From Sphingobium lignivorans (GTDB lineage: Bacteria > Pseudomonadota > Alphaproteobacteria > Sphingomonadales > Sphingomonadaceae), in NCBI RefSeq assembly GCF_014203955.1, contig NZ_JACHKA010000001.1, forward strand, positions 248,001 through 312,000: DNA of 64,000 nucleotides, written 5' to 3'. A program made the position numbers and the translations under genes. This document shows, one piece after another, positions 25,617 through 34,981 of this stretch (the stretch's first letter is position 1; the number at the start of each line of letters is the position of its first letter). Under the pieces are notes generated by a model. It was given only the letters and a program-made list of their open reading frames with translations, was not told where the DNA came from and did no database searches.

Positions 25617-26441
25617 ATGACTGTTATCGCGTCCAACATCTCTGCCATCCGCGCCCAGAACGCCGGCAACAGCGCCAATGCCGGCCTGTCCCAGGCGATG
25701 GAGCGCCTTTCGACCGGCAAGCGCATCAACACCGCGAAGGACGACGCCGCCGGCCTCGCCATCGCCACCAAGATGACCTCCGAAATTCGCGGCCTCACTG
25801 CCGCCCGCCGCAACGCCAATGACGGCCTCTCCATGGCGCAGACCGCCGAAGGCGCGCTGAGCGACATCTCCAACATGCTCGTCCGCATGAAGGAACTGGC
25901 GGTGCAGTCCGCCAACGGCACGAACGACGCTGCCGCGCGCGGCAACCTGGACGCCGAAGTTCAGGCGCTCAAGACGCAGATCACCAATGTCGCGGCGCAG
26001 AAGTACAATGGCGTCGACCTGTTCAACACGGCGGCTGCTGATGCCACGAAGATCCAGGTCGGCACGGGCTCGACGGACACGGTCTCGATCGACTCCTCGG
26101 TTGTGAAGACGGCGCTGACCACCGTTACGGGCGCCGCCCTCGACATCAAGACCGACGCTGCCTCGATCACGGCCGCTATGACGGCGCTCGACACGGCGAT
26201 CACTGCCGTCGCAACCGGCCGCGCCAATCTCGGTGCGACGCAGAGCCGCCTCGAATCGGCTTCGAGCAACCTGACCTCGACCATCACGAACCTGACGGAT
26301 GCCCGTTCGCGGATCGAGGATGCCGATTTCTCCGAGGAATCGACCGCGCTCGCCAAGAACCAGATCCTGAGCCAGGCCTCGACGGCGATGCTGGCCCAGG
26401 CCAACCAGAGCCAGCAGGGCGTGCTGAGCCTGCTCCGCTAA
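25617..26441 (+). CDS. fliC: Flagellin
   Basis: This 274-residue flagellin is short, as is usual in alphaproteobacteria. It has the conserved N-terminal D0/D1 helices (NISAIRAQNAGNSANAG, MERLSTGKRINTAKDDAAGLAIA) and C-terminal helices (NLGATQSRLESASSNLTSTI, SRIEDADFSEESTALAKNQIL, ending QQGVLSLLR), with a brief Thr/Ala-rich middle domain exposed on the filament. Secreted through the flagellar type III system without a signal peptide. A GGAAAGGAA ribosome-binding site precedes the ATG. It stands alone on the plus strand, followed by strong hairpins. Confidence 0.97.
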   Translation: MTVIASNISAIRAQNAGNSANAGLSQAMERLSTGKRINTAKDDAAGLAIATKMTSEIRGLTAARRNANDGLSMAQTAEGALSDISNMLVRMKELAVQSANGTNDAAARGNLDAEVQALKTQITNVAAQKYNGVDLFNTAAADATKIQVGTGSTDTVSIDSSVVKTALTTVTGAALDIKTDAASITAAMTALDTAITAVATGRANLGATQSRLESASSNLTSTITNLTDARSRIEDADFSEESTALAKNQILSQASTAMLAQANQSQQGVLSLLR

Positions 26442-26493
26442 GCGGCAACAAGCTTCGGTCGGCGTCGGTTCTGGTCCACCGCCGCCGTTCGTC

Positions 26494-26532
26494 GGCCCCC
26501 GGCACCTAACAGTCCCCATCGTGCCGGGGGCC
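26494..26532 (+). terminator. Strong hairpin downstream of flagellin
   Basis: GGCCCCCGGCAC (26494-26505) and GTGCCGGGGGCC (26521-26532) form a perfect 12-bp stem with a 15-base loop, beginning 53 bases after the flagellin stop. There is no long T-run directly after it, so it may act as a 3'-end stabiliser of an abundant mRNA, with termination at the following hairpin. Confidence 0.65.
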
Positions 26533-26537
26533 AAGAC

Positions 26538-26587
26538 TTTCGAGAGGACCAGACTCGAAAACCCTCGCTCCCCCGGGCGGGGGTTTT
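26538..26587 (+). terminator. Tandem hairpins with T-tail, flagellin terminator
   Basis: Two further hairpins follow directly: TTTCGAG (26538-26544) with CTCGAAA (26554-26560), then AAAACCC (26558-26564) with GGGTTTT (26581-26587), which also contains CCCCC/GGGGG. The last ends in four T. The two overlap by three bases and could be alternative folds. This is the likely rho-independent terminator for fliC. Confidence 0.65.
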
Positions 26588-27482
26588 CATCGTCCAGACC
26601 GCCGACAGAGGCACGGCGCCTGCTCGCGCCCAGGCCCATAAACGCCTTGGCCCCGCTCTCCGGGAGGGAGAACGGGGCCGGCGGGGACCGATTCTGAAGA
26701 GCCCTGGGGGGAGAAGCGGCTCTTCTTTCACCAGCGCCGGGGGAGTAGCGCTGATGAGGACTTTATAGGGTCAGATTGTCACGAGAGTTTGTCGGCGACA
26801 GTCCAAATTGTATCAGATTGTCGCAAGCGCCCGGCTCCTGTGAAGGATGCGCAGGCTCGCATTGCCGGGGCCTTCCTGCGGTGCCTGAATCGACTGCAAT
26901 GGCCCGGAGGGGACAGCCTCGCGGCCCCACGGCTCACCCCGCCTGCAGGGAGGCGCCCAAAAGCGCCGGAAGACGCTGGTCGTCCGCAGCGCCTGTGCGC
27001 TGGGAGCTGACCTCCGCACATTCATCCCCGACCTCGTTTTTCCTCTGTCCTACAGACCCTTCGCCATGGCAGCCCTGCCGGACGCCACTTCCCGTCGACA
27101 AGCGACGGGCGCAGCGCAGGAGGGCTCTCTCTCAATGGAAGAATTTTCATCGTCCGTCGGGCCGCACAGCTTGCCGGGACAGGCTCTGGCGTCTGCCACA
27201 TCAGAAGGTCCCAGAAGCGGAAGATGACACCGACGTGTCGTCATCTTTGTAAACTTCCAGACCGCCGCGCCCTGTTGGAGGGGCATGGCAACGCCCCCCA
27301 GGGCATCGCGCCGCCCGTCGCGCTATCCCATCCTCATGGAAATCGCTCTTCGCCACGGCTCCGCGAATCAGCCTGTCCGGCCCTGGCGGCGCGCCCAGGC
27401 GTGCTTCGGACCGGCCTCAGCCCGATCGATCCGCACCGTGCAGATCGCAGCGCAGGCCGCCAAGCCTGCGCCTGTTCGGGTG
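26588..27482. other. Gene-free region between flagellin and dnaA
   Basis: No convincing gene is seen in these 895 bases; short open frames on both strands lack family resemblance. It holds more hairpins: GGCCCCG/CGGGGCC (26649-26679), GAAGAGCC/GGCTCTTC followed by TTTC (26696-26725), and AGCGC/GCGCT (26733-26752). A 10-bp direct repeat TCAGATTGTC occurs at 26771-26780 and 26813-26822, 42 bp apart. A bulged stem GATGAC...GTCATC lies around 27221-27243. No DnaA box (TTATNCACA) was found, so I do not call an origin. Confidence 0.55.
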
Positions 27483-28910
27483 TCAGCCCTCGAGCTGCTT
27501 CTGCAGGGCCCGGATGTCGGCATCCATTTCGGGATTGTCGAGCCGCATCGCCTCGATCGTGCGCACGGCATGGATCACCGTGCTGTGATCGCGCCCGCCA
27601 AACACCCGGCCGATCTCCGGCAGCGAGCGCAGGGTGAGCTTCTTGGCGAGATACATGGCGACCTGCCGGGGCCGGGCGACCGCCCGTGCGCGCCGATGCG
27701 AGCGCATCTCGGATGCGTCGATGCGATAATGCGCCGCGCAGACTTTCTGGATCTCGTCGATGGTGATGCGCCGGTTGCTGGCCCGCAGCGCTTCGGCGAG
27801 CATGGTCTGCGCCAGCTCGACGGTGATCGCCTTGTCGACCAGCTGCGCATAAGCGACGAGCTTGTTGAATGCGCCTTCCAGCTCGCGGATACTGGTGCGG
27901 ATGGAGCGGGCGAGCAGCGCGATCACATCGTCCGGAACCGTGATCGGCGCGACCGCATCGCGCCGTGCCGCGAGGATCTTCAGCCGCAGGTCAAGGCTGG
28001 CCGGCTGGATATCGGCCACCAGGCCCCCGGCGAAGCGGGAGAGAATCCGGGGGTCGACGGCGCCGAGCTGCTGCGGGGGCCGGTCGGCGGCAATGGCGAT
28101 GCGCGCCCCCGAATCGATGAGATCGTTGAGCGTGTGGAGGAATTCCTCCTGCGTCGGCCCCTTGCCCGCGATGAACTGAATGTCGTCGACCAGCAGCATG
28201 CGCGCCGCGCGCAGCCGCGCCTTGAACGAAAAGGTGTCGTTGGCGCGGATCGCCGCCACGAACTCGTTCATGAAGCGCTCGGCCGACATGTAGAGGATCG
28301 CGCCTTGGGGCGCGGCGCGTCCCTCTTCGCTCAGCGCGGCGCCATAGGCGCCCGCGATCGCGTGCAGCAAATGAGTCTTGCCGAAGCCCGTGGGGCCATG
28401 GATGAACAGCGGATTGAAGTGCGGCTTGCCGGGCTCGGCCATCGCTTTCGCGGCCGAACAGGCGAGCATGTTGCTCTCGTCCGTCATGAAGCTCGCAAAA
28501 TCGTGCCGCGGCTCGAAATGAGCGGTCCGCGTCGTCGCGGCGGCGCTCTGCACGGCAGTGCTCGTGGCCGCCTGCTTGGTGCGGACGGGGAGCACCACGC
28601 GCTCGGCGGCTTCACGCGCCCGGACGATGCGAATGTCCCGCACGACCGGCTGCGTCGTGCGCCAGGCAAGGCCCAGATGAGACGCGAAGTTGCTCGAAAC
28701 GTAGCTGGCGGAAAACTCCGTCGGCGCTTCCAGGTCGAGCGTCCCCGAGAGGGTGCAGAAAGCGCCCAGACGCAGGGGCTTGATCCACTGGTCGAACTGG
28801 CGGACACCGATGGCCCGTCTCAGTCCGGCACGCACATCCGACCAGCCTTGCTCCAGATGCTCGCGCGCGGGAGGCATATCGTGCGTTCCGCCTGCGTCCA
28901 TCCCCTCCAT
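27483..28910 (-). CDS. dnaA: Chromosomal replication initiator protein DnaA
   Basis: This is 475 residues from the ATG at 28910, which follows GAAGGGG. Domains in order: N-terminal protein-interaction domain (GLRRAIGVRQFDQWIKPLRL), linker, AAA+ ATPase domain with Walker A HGPTGFGKTHLLHAI and Walker B MLLVDDIQFIAGK, and DNA-binding domain IV with the signature RQVAMYLAKKLT followed by GRDHSTVIHAVRTIE. It melts the replication origin. The frame is also open 13 codons upstream, but that start lacks a ribosome-binding site. The neighbours are flagellin and an exporter rather than dnaN/recF, as is usual for alphaproteobacteria where dnaA is unlinked. Confidence 0.96.
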   Translation of the reverse strand: MEGMDAGGTHDMPPAREHLEQGWSDVRAGLRRAIGVRQFDQWIKPLRLGAFCTLSGTLDLEAPTEFSASYVSSNFASHLGLAWRTTQPVVRDIRIVRAREAAERVVLPVRTKQAATSTAVQSAAATTRTAHFEPRHDFASFMTDESNMLACSAAKAMAEPGKPHFNPLFIHGPTGFGKTHLLHAIAGAYGAALSEEGRAAPQGAILYMSAERFMNEFVAAIRANDTFSFKARLRAARMLLVDDIQFIAGKGPTQEEFLHTLNDLIDSGARIAIAADRPPQQLGAVDPRILSRFAGGLVADIQPASLDLRLKILAARRDAVAPITVPDDVIALLARSIRTSIRELEGAFNKLVAYAQLVDKAITVELAQTMLAEALRASNRRITIDEIQKVCAAHYRIDASEMRSHRRARAVARPRQVAMYLAKKLTLRSLPEIGRVFGGRDHSTVIHAVRTIEAMRLDNPEMDADIRALQKQLEG

Positions 28911-29388
28911 TACCCCTTCATATCGTTGCTGGCCTACATTCTGCCCCATGTCCGTGACCGCCCCTTAAAGCTCGTTCTCGCCTCGATCGTCTCCCATGCG
29001 ATGGGCACAGGAATGCCGCCACGGGAATTGCCCTTCCCGCGCGCGAGGCCCAATCTCGATCGCTGTGACAGGAGCCGCGAGTCGGGCCCTGCCGGAGGAA
29101 GGGTTCTGACAGTCCCCCCGGGCCCGATCAAGGGCAGCACATGTCAAAAATCTGAAATAAAACGCTTGACCAAGGATTCCTCAGGCATACGCGAGATGCC
29201 CATGCAATCCTTTGATTTTACGACATTTTTTCAATTCGTCGCAGAGCGGTCAGGGGGCATGTCAGGCGCGAATCGCGGTGAATCCTGCATTCCCTGTTTT
29301 GGCGGCCGAACAACGCCTGCGACGCATCGCAAGCACCGGGTCACGCCGTCGTGCCGCCCCCTCCCGGCGGCCGTGCCGCGCATCGCCG
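28911..29388. promoter_or_regulatory. Upstream region of dnaA, with AT-rich island
   Basis: This 478-bp stretch has no gene I can support. It must contain the dnaA promoter (minus strand). An AT-rich island at about 29145-29240, with runs such as CAAAAATCTGAAATAAAA and CATTTTTTCAATT, stands out from the surrounding GC-rich sequence. I could not pick a single convincing -35/-10 pair. No canonical DnaA boxes were seen, so neither autoregulation nor an origin is claimed. Confidence 0.45.
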
Positions 29389-30838
29389 TCAGGGCTGCCT
29401 CGAGGCCGAATCGACTGCGTCCGAGTCGAATTCCCAGCCGCCGCCCAGTGCCTTGTGAAGCGCGATCGCCGCTTCCGTGGCTTCCGCCTGCGCAGCGGCT
29501 TGCGCCCGCTCCGCCGTGACCAGAGCGAGCTCGGCGCGGGCCTGCGTCAGCCGGTCGTCTTCCCCGACCGCGACGCGCCGCATGGCCAGCGCATGGGCCG
29601 CGCGCTCGCGCGCCGCGGCCGATCGCGCTGCGGTGAGCGCGACGAGGCTACGATCGAACCGGTTGATCGCCGCTTCGCTGTCCGCCAGCGCGCCGATCAC
29701 CGCGGCATCGTAGCGCGCCGCGGCCGCCTGCGCGCGCGCATCGGCGGCCCGCACCATTGCGCGGGCGCGGCCGCCATTGAAGATCGGCCAGAGCAGGCTC
29801 GGCCCCGCCTGCAGCCGCGTGCTTCCCTCATCGGCAAGGTCCGCGACGCTCCGCGCCTGCTGGCCGAGGGCAAGGCCGAGCGACAGGCGCGGGAACAGGT
29901 CGGCTTTGGCAACGCCGATGTCCGCCGTCGCCGCCGCCAGCTCGCGTTCCGCCGACAGGATATCCGGGCGACGACGCAGCAGTTCGGACGGCAGGCCGGC
30001 GGCAATCGCCCCGGGCGGCGCCGGAATGGCCCCGGGCGCTTCCAGCCGGTCGAGCAACTCGGCGGGCGGCTTGCCGGCGAGCACGGCCACGCGCAGCGCC
30101 GCCGCGCGCACGGCCGCCTGCGCACCTGCCAGCGATGCGCGCGCTGCATCCGCTTCGCCCTGAATGCGATTGGCATCGATGGCGCCTGCCTCGCCATGGG
30201 CCGCGCGCAGGGCGATCAGGTCGGCAAGCGCAGTGCGCGCCGCCAGGGTCTCCCGCGCCGTTGCGAGGTCCGACTGGGCGAGGCGCAGGTCGACATAGGC
30301 CCGCGCCAGCTCCGCCACCAGTTGCAGCCGTGTGCCTTCCACGGAGAGCGCGGCGGCCTGCGCGCGCGCCTGCGCCGCCTGGTTCTCGCGCGCCTGCCGC
30401 CCCCACAGATCAATTTCCCAGCTCGCATCGAAACCGAGGTCGAACAGGCCGAAGTCGCGCGCGAAGCCGGGGATCTGGCCGACCGGCATCTGGCCGTTCT
30501 CGCTTAGCACCACTTGATTGGCGCTCGCGCTGCCATTGACTTGCGGCAGGCGGCCACCACGCACCGCATCGCGATTGGCGCGCGCCTCTGCCAGCCGTGC
30601 CTGCGCCACGCGCAGATCGGGATTGTCGGCCAGCATCTCCTCGATCAGCGCATCGAGCATCGGATCGTGCAGGTCCCGCCACCATGCCGCGGCCGTGACA
30701 GGGCCCGCGCCGGCCCGCGCCGGCCCATTGGTCGGCAATGCGCGGCGCCGGCGCGCGATAATCGGGCCCCATGACGCAGCCAGCCAGCATCAGCGGCAGG
30801 AGCAGAGTTAGGGAGACGGTGCGGGCATGCATGGACAT
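29389..30838 (-). pseudogene. NodT/OprM-type outer-membrane efflux factor, frameshifted by a 10-bp duplication
   Basis: The start (30838) gives a lipoprotein signal, SLTLLLPLMLAGCVMGPDYR, ending around ADQWAG; the rest of the protein continues in another frame from VTAAAWWRDLHDPMLDALI to SDAVDSASRQP. Between them the 10-bp unit CCCGCGCCGG is present twice (30704-30723). Deleting one copy restores a continuous 479-residue outer-membrane factor with two TolC-like repeats (SYK: LRVAQARLAEARANRDAV, RPDILSAERELAAATADIGVAKADLFP). It would form the outer-membrane exit duct for the adjacent ABC exporter. Its start overlaps the ybhR-like stop by one base (TGATG). As written, only a 40-residue correct N-terminus is made. 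Confidence 0.88.
30702..30726. repeat. 10-bp tandem duplication inside the efflux gene
   Basis: The sequence has period 10 across 25 bases, with unit CCCGCGCCGG at 30704-30713 and 30714-30723. Ten bases is not a multiple of three, so the second copy shifts the reading frame. Slipped-strand duplication is the simplest explanation. Confidence 0.9.
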
Positions 30839-31950
30839 CACTCCATTCGGGCGCGGAACAGCCAGACGGCCGCGCCGAGCGTGACGCAGGCGATCAGCGC
30901 CATCGGCCAGGTCTGGGAAAAGACGACGGACGCGGGCATGGCCTTGAGGAACAGGCCCTGCACGATGATGAGGAAGTAGCGGATCGGGTCCGCATAAGTG
31001 ACGATCTGCAGCCAATCCGGCATGTTGTCGATGGGCGCTGCATAGCCGGAGAGCAGCATCAGCGGCACGGTCACCACGAACGAGCCGAGAAAGGCCTGCT
31101 GCTGGGTCATCGAGGCCGAGGAGACCAGCAGGCCCATGCCGATGAGCGCGAGCTGGTAAACCGCCATGGAAAGAATGAAGAGCAGGAAGGAGCCGCTGAA
31201 CGGCACGCCGAAGCCGAACCGCGCGACCAGCAGGAACAGGATGCCGTTGAACAGCCCGACCAGCATCGGCGGCACCATCATGCCGATGAGGATCTCGTGC
31301 GCGCGCAGCGGCGAGACCATGAGCTGGTCGAACGTCCCCAGTTCGCGTTCGCGCGCCACGGCCTGGGAGGTGATGGCGATGCCGGCGATGGAAACGATGA
31401 TCGCCACCAGCGAAGGCAGAGTGAACCACATGAAATCGAGGCTGGGATTGTACCAGTGCGTGACGTCGCTGCCCCCACCCCGGGCGGCCATGCGTGGGGA
31501 CAGCTCCGCGCCATAGTCGGCGACGATGCGGCTCACATAGCCCCCGAGGATCTGCGCGGCATTGGATCGTCGCCCGTCAAGCACGAGGCCGACCGTCGCG
31601 CTCTCCCCACGGGCGAGCTTCTGGTCGAAATCGCTTTCGATGACGAGGGCGGCCAGCACCTTCTGGTCGTCGATCGCCGCTTCCATCGCCTGGAAGGACG
31701 GCAGCACGATCACGTCCCGGAACTGGGGGCTGGCGGCGATGCGCTGGACAAGCTCCTGCGCATGGGCACCGTTGGACCTGTCGACAAGGCCGATGTCGAC
31801 ATTCTTGACGTCGAGGGTCGTGGCGAAAGTGAAGATCAGGAGCTGGATGAGCGGCGGCAGGATCAGCACCATGCGCGACTTGGGATCGCGCAGCAGCGCC
31901 CAGATCTCCTTGACCGTCATGGCCTTCAGCCGGGTAAGGCGGCCGCTCAT
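30838..31950 (-). CDS. ybhR: ABC-2 exporter permease (YbhR-like)
   Basis: The 370-residue permease has an N-terminal membrane anchor (LPPLIQLLIFTFATTL), a large extracytoplasmic domain (about residues 45-175) and five more helices in the C-terminal half, including the ABC-2 signature region ERELGTFDQLMVSPLRAHEILIGM. Order and size match E. coli YbhR. It pairs with the preceding YbhS-like permease, overlapping it by four bases (ATGA). Its last codon overlaps the start of the outer-membrane factor gene. Confidence 0.88.
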   Translation of the reverse strand: MSGRLTRLKAMTVKEIWALLRDPKSRMVLILPPLIQLLIFTFATTLDVKNVDIGLVDRSNGAHAQELVQRIAASPQFRDVIVLPSFQAMEAAIDDQKVLAALVIESDFDQKLARGESATVGLVLDGRRSNAAQILGGYVSRIVADYGAELSPRMAARGGGSDVTHWYNPSLDFMWFTLPSLVAIIVSIAGIAITSQAVARERELGTFDQLMVSPLRAHEILIGMMVPPMLVGLFNGILFLLVARFGFGVPFSGSFLLFILSMAVYQLALIGMGLLVSSASMTQQQAFLGSFVVTVPLMLLSGYAAPIDNMPDWLQIVTYADPIRYFLIIVQGLFLKAMPASVVFSQTWPMALIACVTLGAAVWLFRARME

Positions 31951-33125
31951 GCGTCGAGACTCCGCCGCGTCGCCCGGAAGCAGAGCAGGAAGAAGAGGAC
32001 GCCGAAGCCCAGCATGATGGCGATGTTGGGCAGGATGATCGACCAGACGTCGCCGGCCATGAACACCGTCTGCAGCGAGGGGATCAGGTAGCGCGCCGGC
32101 ACCGCATAAGTGAGCGCCTGGATGGGCCAGGGCATGGAAGCGATCTCGAAGATGAAGCCGGAGAGCAGGAAGGTCGGCAGGAAGGATGAGAAGAGCGCCA
32201 TCTGGCTTGCTACGAACTGGTTCTTCGTCGTGGCCGAGATGAACAGACCAAGGCCCAGCGCCGGCAGCAGGAACGCCGCGGCAATGGCCATCAACGCGAC
32301 AATCGAGCCCCGGAACGGCAGGCCGAAGAAGGCGACGGCGATCAGCGTGCACAGCGCCATGGAGCCAAGGCCGAGCAGGAAATAGGGCAGCACCTTGGAC
32401 GCGACGAATTCTGCCATCCGCATCGGCGTCGCCATCAGCGCTTCCATCGTGCCACGCTCCCACTCGCGTGCGACGACGAGCGCGGTGAGCAGCGTGCCGA
32501 TCATCGTCATCACCACGGCGATGGCACCGGGCACCAGGAAGAAGCGGCTGTGCAGGCCGGGATTGAACCACACACGCTGCGAGACATCGATGGGCGGTCC
32601 GGCGCCGCGCATGCCCGCCATGTCCATTTCGCTCGCCATCCAGTTCATCCGCACGCCATCGGCATAATTGGCGATGAAGGTCGCCTGGTTGGGCTGGGTG
32701 CCGTCGGTGACGATCTGGATCGGATGCGGGGCCCCTTTCGCCATGCTTGCGCCGAAGTCGGGAGGAATCACGACGAAGCCGCGGATCGCGTCCCGCTCCA
32801 TGAGCGCGCGCGCGGGCGCGACGCCGCGCAGCAGCGTGACGCTGAAATAAGGCGAATGGACATAGGCCTGCGCCAGCCGCGCGGCCGGGGCGCTCTCGTC
32901 CTGCACCACCAGGGCGATTTTCGTCTCGCGCGGGTCGAGCGAGATGGCATAGCCGAAGAGGAAGAGCAGCAGCAGCGGCATGGCGAAGGCGATCAGGAAC
33001 GTTGAAGGGTCCCGCCGGATCTGCGCATATTCCTTGATGACCAGCGCGCGCATGCGCCGGCTCGCGCTGCCGCGCGGCGCGGGCGCCGGCTCGCCGGACG
33101 GGGGCGGGAGGGCGCTGTCGCTCAT
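31947..33125 (-). CDS. ybhS: ABC-2 exporter permease (YbhS-like)
   Basis: The 392-residue permease starts MSDSALPPPSGEPAPAPRG, with a cytoplasmic tail, then an anchor helix (LIAFAMPLLLLFLFGYAIS), an extracytoplasmic domain to about residue 190, and a helix bundle containing AREWERGTMEALMATPMRMAEF, the ABC-2 membrane signature. It is homologous to the next gene, and together they should form the heterodimeric channel. ATGA overlaps join it to both the ATPase and the second permease. Confidence 0.88.
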   Translation of the reverse strand: MSDSALPPPSGEPAPAPRGSASRRMRALVIKEYAQIRRDPSTFLIAFAMPLLLLFLFGYAISLDPRETKIALVVQDESAPAARLAQAYVHSPYFSVTLLRGVAPARALMERDAIRGFVVIPPDFGASMAKGAPHPIQIVTDGTQPNQATFIANYADGVRMNWMASEMDMAGMRGAGPPIDVSQRVWFNPGLHSRFFLVPGAIAVVMTMIGTLLTALVVAREWERGTMEALMATPMRMAEFVASKVLPYFLLGLGSMALCTLIAVAFFGLPFRGSIVALMAIAAAFLLPALGLGLFISATTKNQFVASQMALFSSFLPTFLLSGFIFEIASMPWPIQALTYAVPARYLIPSLQTVFMAGDVWSIILPNIAIMLGFGVLFFLLCFRATRRSLDA

Positions 33126-34963
33126 GCCGCTTTCTCCGTGCCGTCTTCGTCGCGATGGGCGTCCGAGGCTTCGATGAGCGCGATGAAGGCATCTTCCATC
33201 GTCGGGTCCGGCCGGCCGGTCAGCACGGCCGTCTGCTGCTTGAGCGCATCGGGCGGGCCGCTCGCGATCTGCCGGGAGCGATAGATCAGGGTCACCTGAT
33301 CGCAATATTCCGCCTCGTCCATGAAATGGGTCGTGACCAGCACCGTGACGCCCCGGCGGACGAGCCCGTTGATATGCGTCCAGAATTCCCGGCGCATGAC
33401 GGGATCGACACCCGAGGTCGGCTCGTCGAGGAACAGCACCGGCGGCTCGTGCATCACCGCGCAGGCGAGCGCGAGCCGCTGCTTGAACCCGAGCGGCAGG
33501 GTGCCGGCATTGCGGCGCAGATGATCGCCCAGTTCGAAGATGTCCGTTACGCGCTCGATCGCCGCGCGCGCCCGGCTGCCGGAAAGATCATAGGCCCCCG
33601 CGAAGAAGTCGAGATTCTGGGCCACGGAGAGGTCGCCATAGAGCGAGAATTTCTGCGCCATGTAACCCAGTGAGGCACGGGCCTGCGCAGCGGCTCGGCG
33701 CAGATCATGGCCGGCGACGGACCCGCTGCCCTCGCTCGGCGTCAGCAGGCCGCAAAGCATCTTGAAGGTCGTCGACTTGCCGGCGCCGTTGGGGCCGAGG
33801 AGGCCGAAGGTCTGGCCGCGCGGCACGGTGAAGCTCACGTCCTTGGCGGCGGTGAAATCGCCGAAGCGCCGCGTGAGGCCTTTCGCCTCGATGGCAGGCG
33901 CATCGCTCGGCGGGATCTCGCGATAGGCCTGGGCCAGCGCGCTCGTCCCTTTCGGCCCGCCGCCGAGCTGTTCGATGAACCCGTCCTCGAAGCGGGCGGG
34001 CGTGGGCTCCACGTTCGTGTCCGGCCCGAGGTTGAGCGCGGCGGCGTCGGGGACTGCGTGGCCCTGCCCGATCAGCAGGCGAATGGCCCGGCCCTGCAAC
34101 GTGCCGTCGACCACATCGGGCCTGTCGAGCGCCTTCGTCAGTGCCTCGCGCCGCCGGTCTGAAAAGCCGGTGACACGGATCACCCGGTCCGCGATCGAAT
34201 CCGTCAGCGTGGCGGGCGGACCGGAGAAGATCAGGCGGCCCTCGTTCAGCAGGTACACATGGTCGCACAGCTCGGCTTCGTCGAGATAGGCCGTGGACCA
34301 GAGCACGCCGATGCCTTCGCTGGTCAGCTCCGCCACCATGGCCCAGAGTTCGCGCCGGCTGATCGGGTCCACGCCCACGCCCGGCTCGTCGAGCAGCAGC
34401 AGTGGCGGCGTGCTCACCAGCGCGCAGGCGAGGCCGAGCTTCTGCTTCATGCCGCCCGAGAGCTTACCCGCCGGGCGCGTTTGAAAGCGCGCGAGATCAG
34501 TGAATGTGAGCAGCCGCTCGAACACCGCGCCCTGTTCGGAACGCGGCAGGCCGCGCAACTCGGCATAGAGGACGAGATTCTCCCGGACGGTCAGGTCTTC
34601 GTAGAGGCCGAAACGCTGCGGCATGTAGCCGATCGAATCGAGGCGTTCGACAGGCGGTCCGCCCAGGATCGAGACCGCGCCTTCGTCCGGTTTCATGAGG
34701 CCTGCCAGGATGCGGATGAGCGTGGTCTTGCCCGCTCCGTCCGGCCCCACCAGTCCGGTCACTTGGCCCGGCGCGATGGTGAGGCTTACGCCCTCCAGCG
34801 CGGCGGGGCCGGTGCCGAAGCGCTTGACGATGTCGCGGACCAGCGCGACCGGCGCGCTGGCGTCTCTGGGAGTGGCGGCGGCGGTCATGCCAGTCGGCTG
34901 CGCGCCGGACGGCGATGCCACCGCCCGCGCGCCTGCTCGCTGCGCCAATCCCGGATGGGCCAT
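33122..34963 (-). CDS. ybhF: ABC exporter ATPase with two nucleotide-binding domains (YbhF-like)
   Basis: The 613-residue protein has two fused ATPase domains. The first has GPDGAGKTT, LSGGMKQKLGLA and LLLLDEPGVGVDP but STAYLDEAE where the H-loop histidine should be. The second has GPNGAGKST, LFLDEPTSGVDP and a normal TTHFMDEAE but the signature motif is LPLGFKQRLALA. The same asymmetry is present in E. coli YbhF as I remember it, so one composite ATP site is probably degenerate by design. It powers the YbhS/YbhR channel. The start at 34963 is 18 bp from the ybhG stop; an ATG at 34888 is an alternative. Confidence 0.9.
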   Translation of the reverse strand: MAHPGLAQRAGARAVASPSGAQPTGMTAAATPRDASAPVALVRDIVKRFGTGPAALEGVSLTIAPGQVTGLVGPDGAGKTTLIRILAGLMKPDEGAVSILGGPPVERLDSIGYMPQRFGLYEDLTVRENLVLYAELRGLPRSEQGAVFERLLTFTDLARFQTRPAGKLSGGMKQKLGLACALVSTPPLLLLDEPGVGVDPISRRELWAMVAELTSEGIGVLWSTAYLDEAELCDHVYLLNEGRLIFSGPPATLTDSIADRVIRVTGFSDRRREALTKALDRPDVVDGTLQGRAIRLLIGQGHAVPDAAALNLGPDTNVEPTPARFEDGFIEQLGGGPKGTSALAQAYREIPPSDAPAIEAKGLTRRFGDFTAAKDVSFTVPRGQTFGLLGPNGAGKSTTFKMLCGLLTPSEGSGSVAGHDLRRAAAQARASLGYMAQKFSLYGDLSVAQNLDFFAGAYDLSGSRARAAIERVTDIFELGDHLRRNAGTLPLGFKQRLALACAVMHEPPVLFLDEPTSGVDPVMRREFWTHINGLVRRGVTVLVTTHFMDEAEYCDQVTLIYRSRQIASGPPDALKQQTAVLTGRPDPTMEDAFIALIEASDAHRDEDGTEKAA

Positions 34964-34981
34964 GACATGGAGGGCATGACC

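Noticed and set aside
26776..27252. Open frames on both strands in the flagellin-dnaA interval
   Set aside because: Composition is unlike neighbouring genes, no family motifs, no ribosome-binding sites, and frames overlap each other.
28966..28992. TAAAGCTC followed by ATCGTCT, resembling the fliC sigma-28 site, in the region upstream of dnaA
   Set aside because: The -10 half does not fit at N11 spacing, and it points along the plus strand where no gene follows.
26442..29388. Replication origin around dnaA
   Set aside because: No cluster of TTATNCACA boxes or matching iterons was found; in alphaproteobacteria dnaA and the origin are often apart. Only an AT-rich island was seen.
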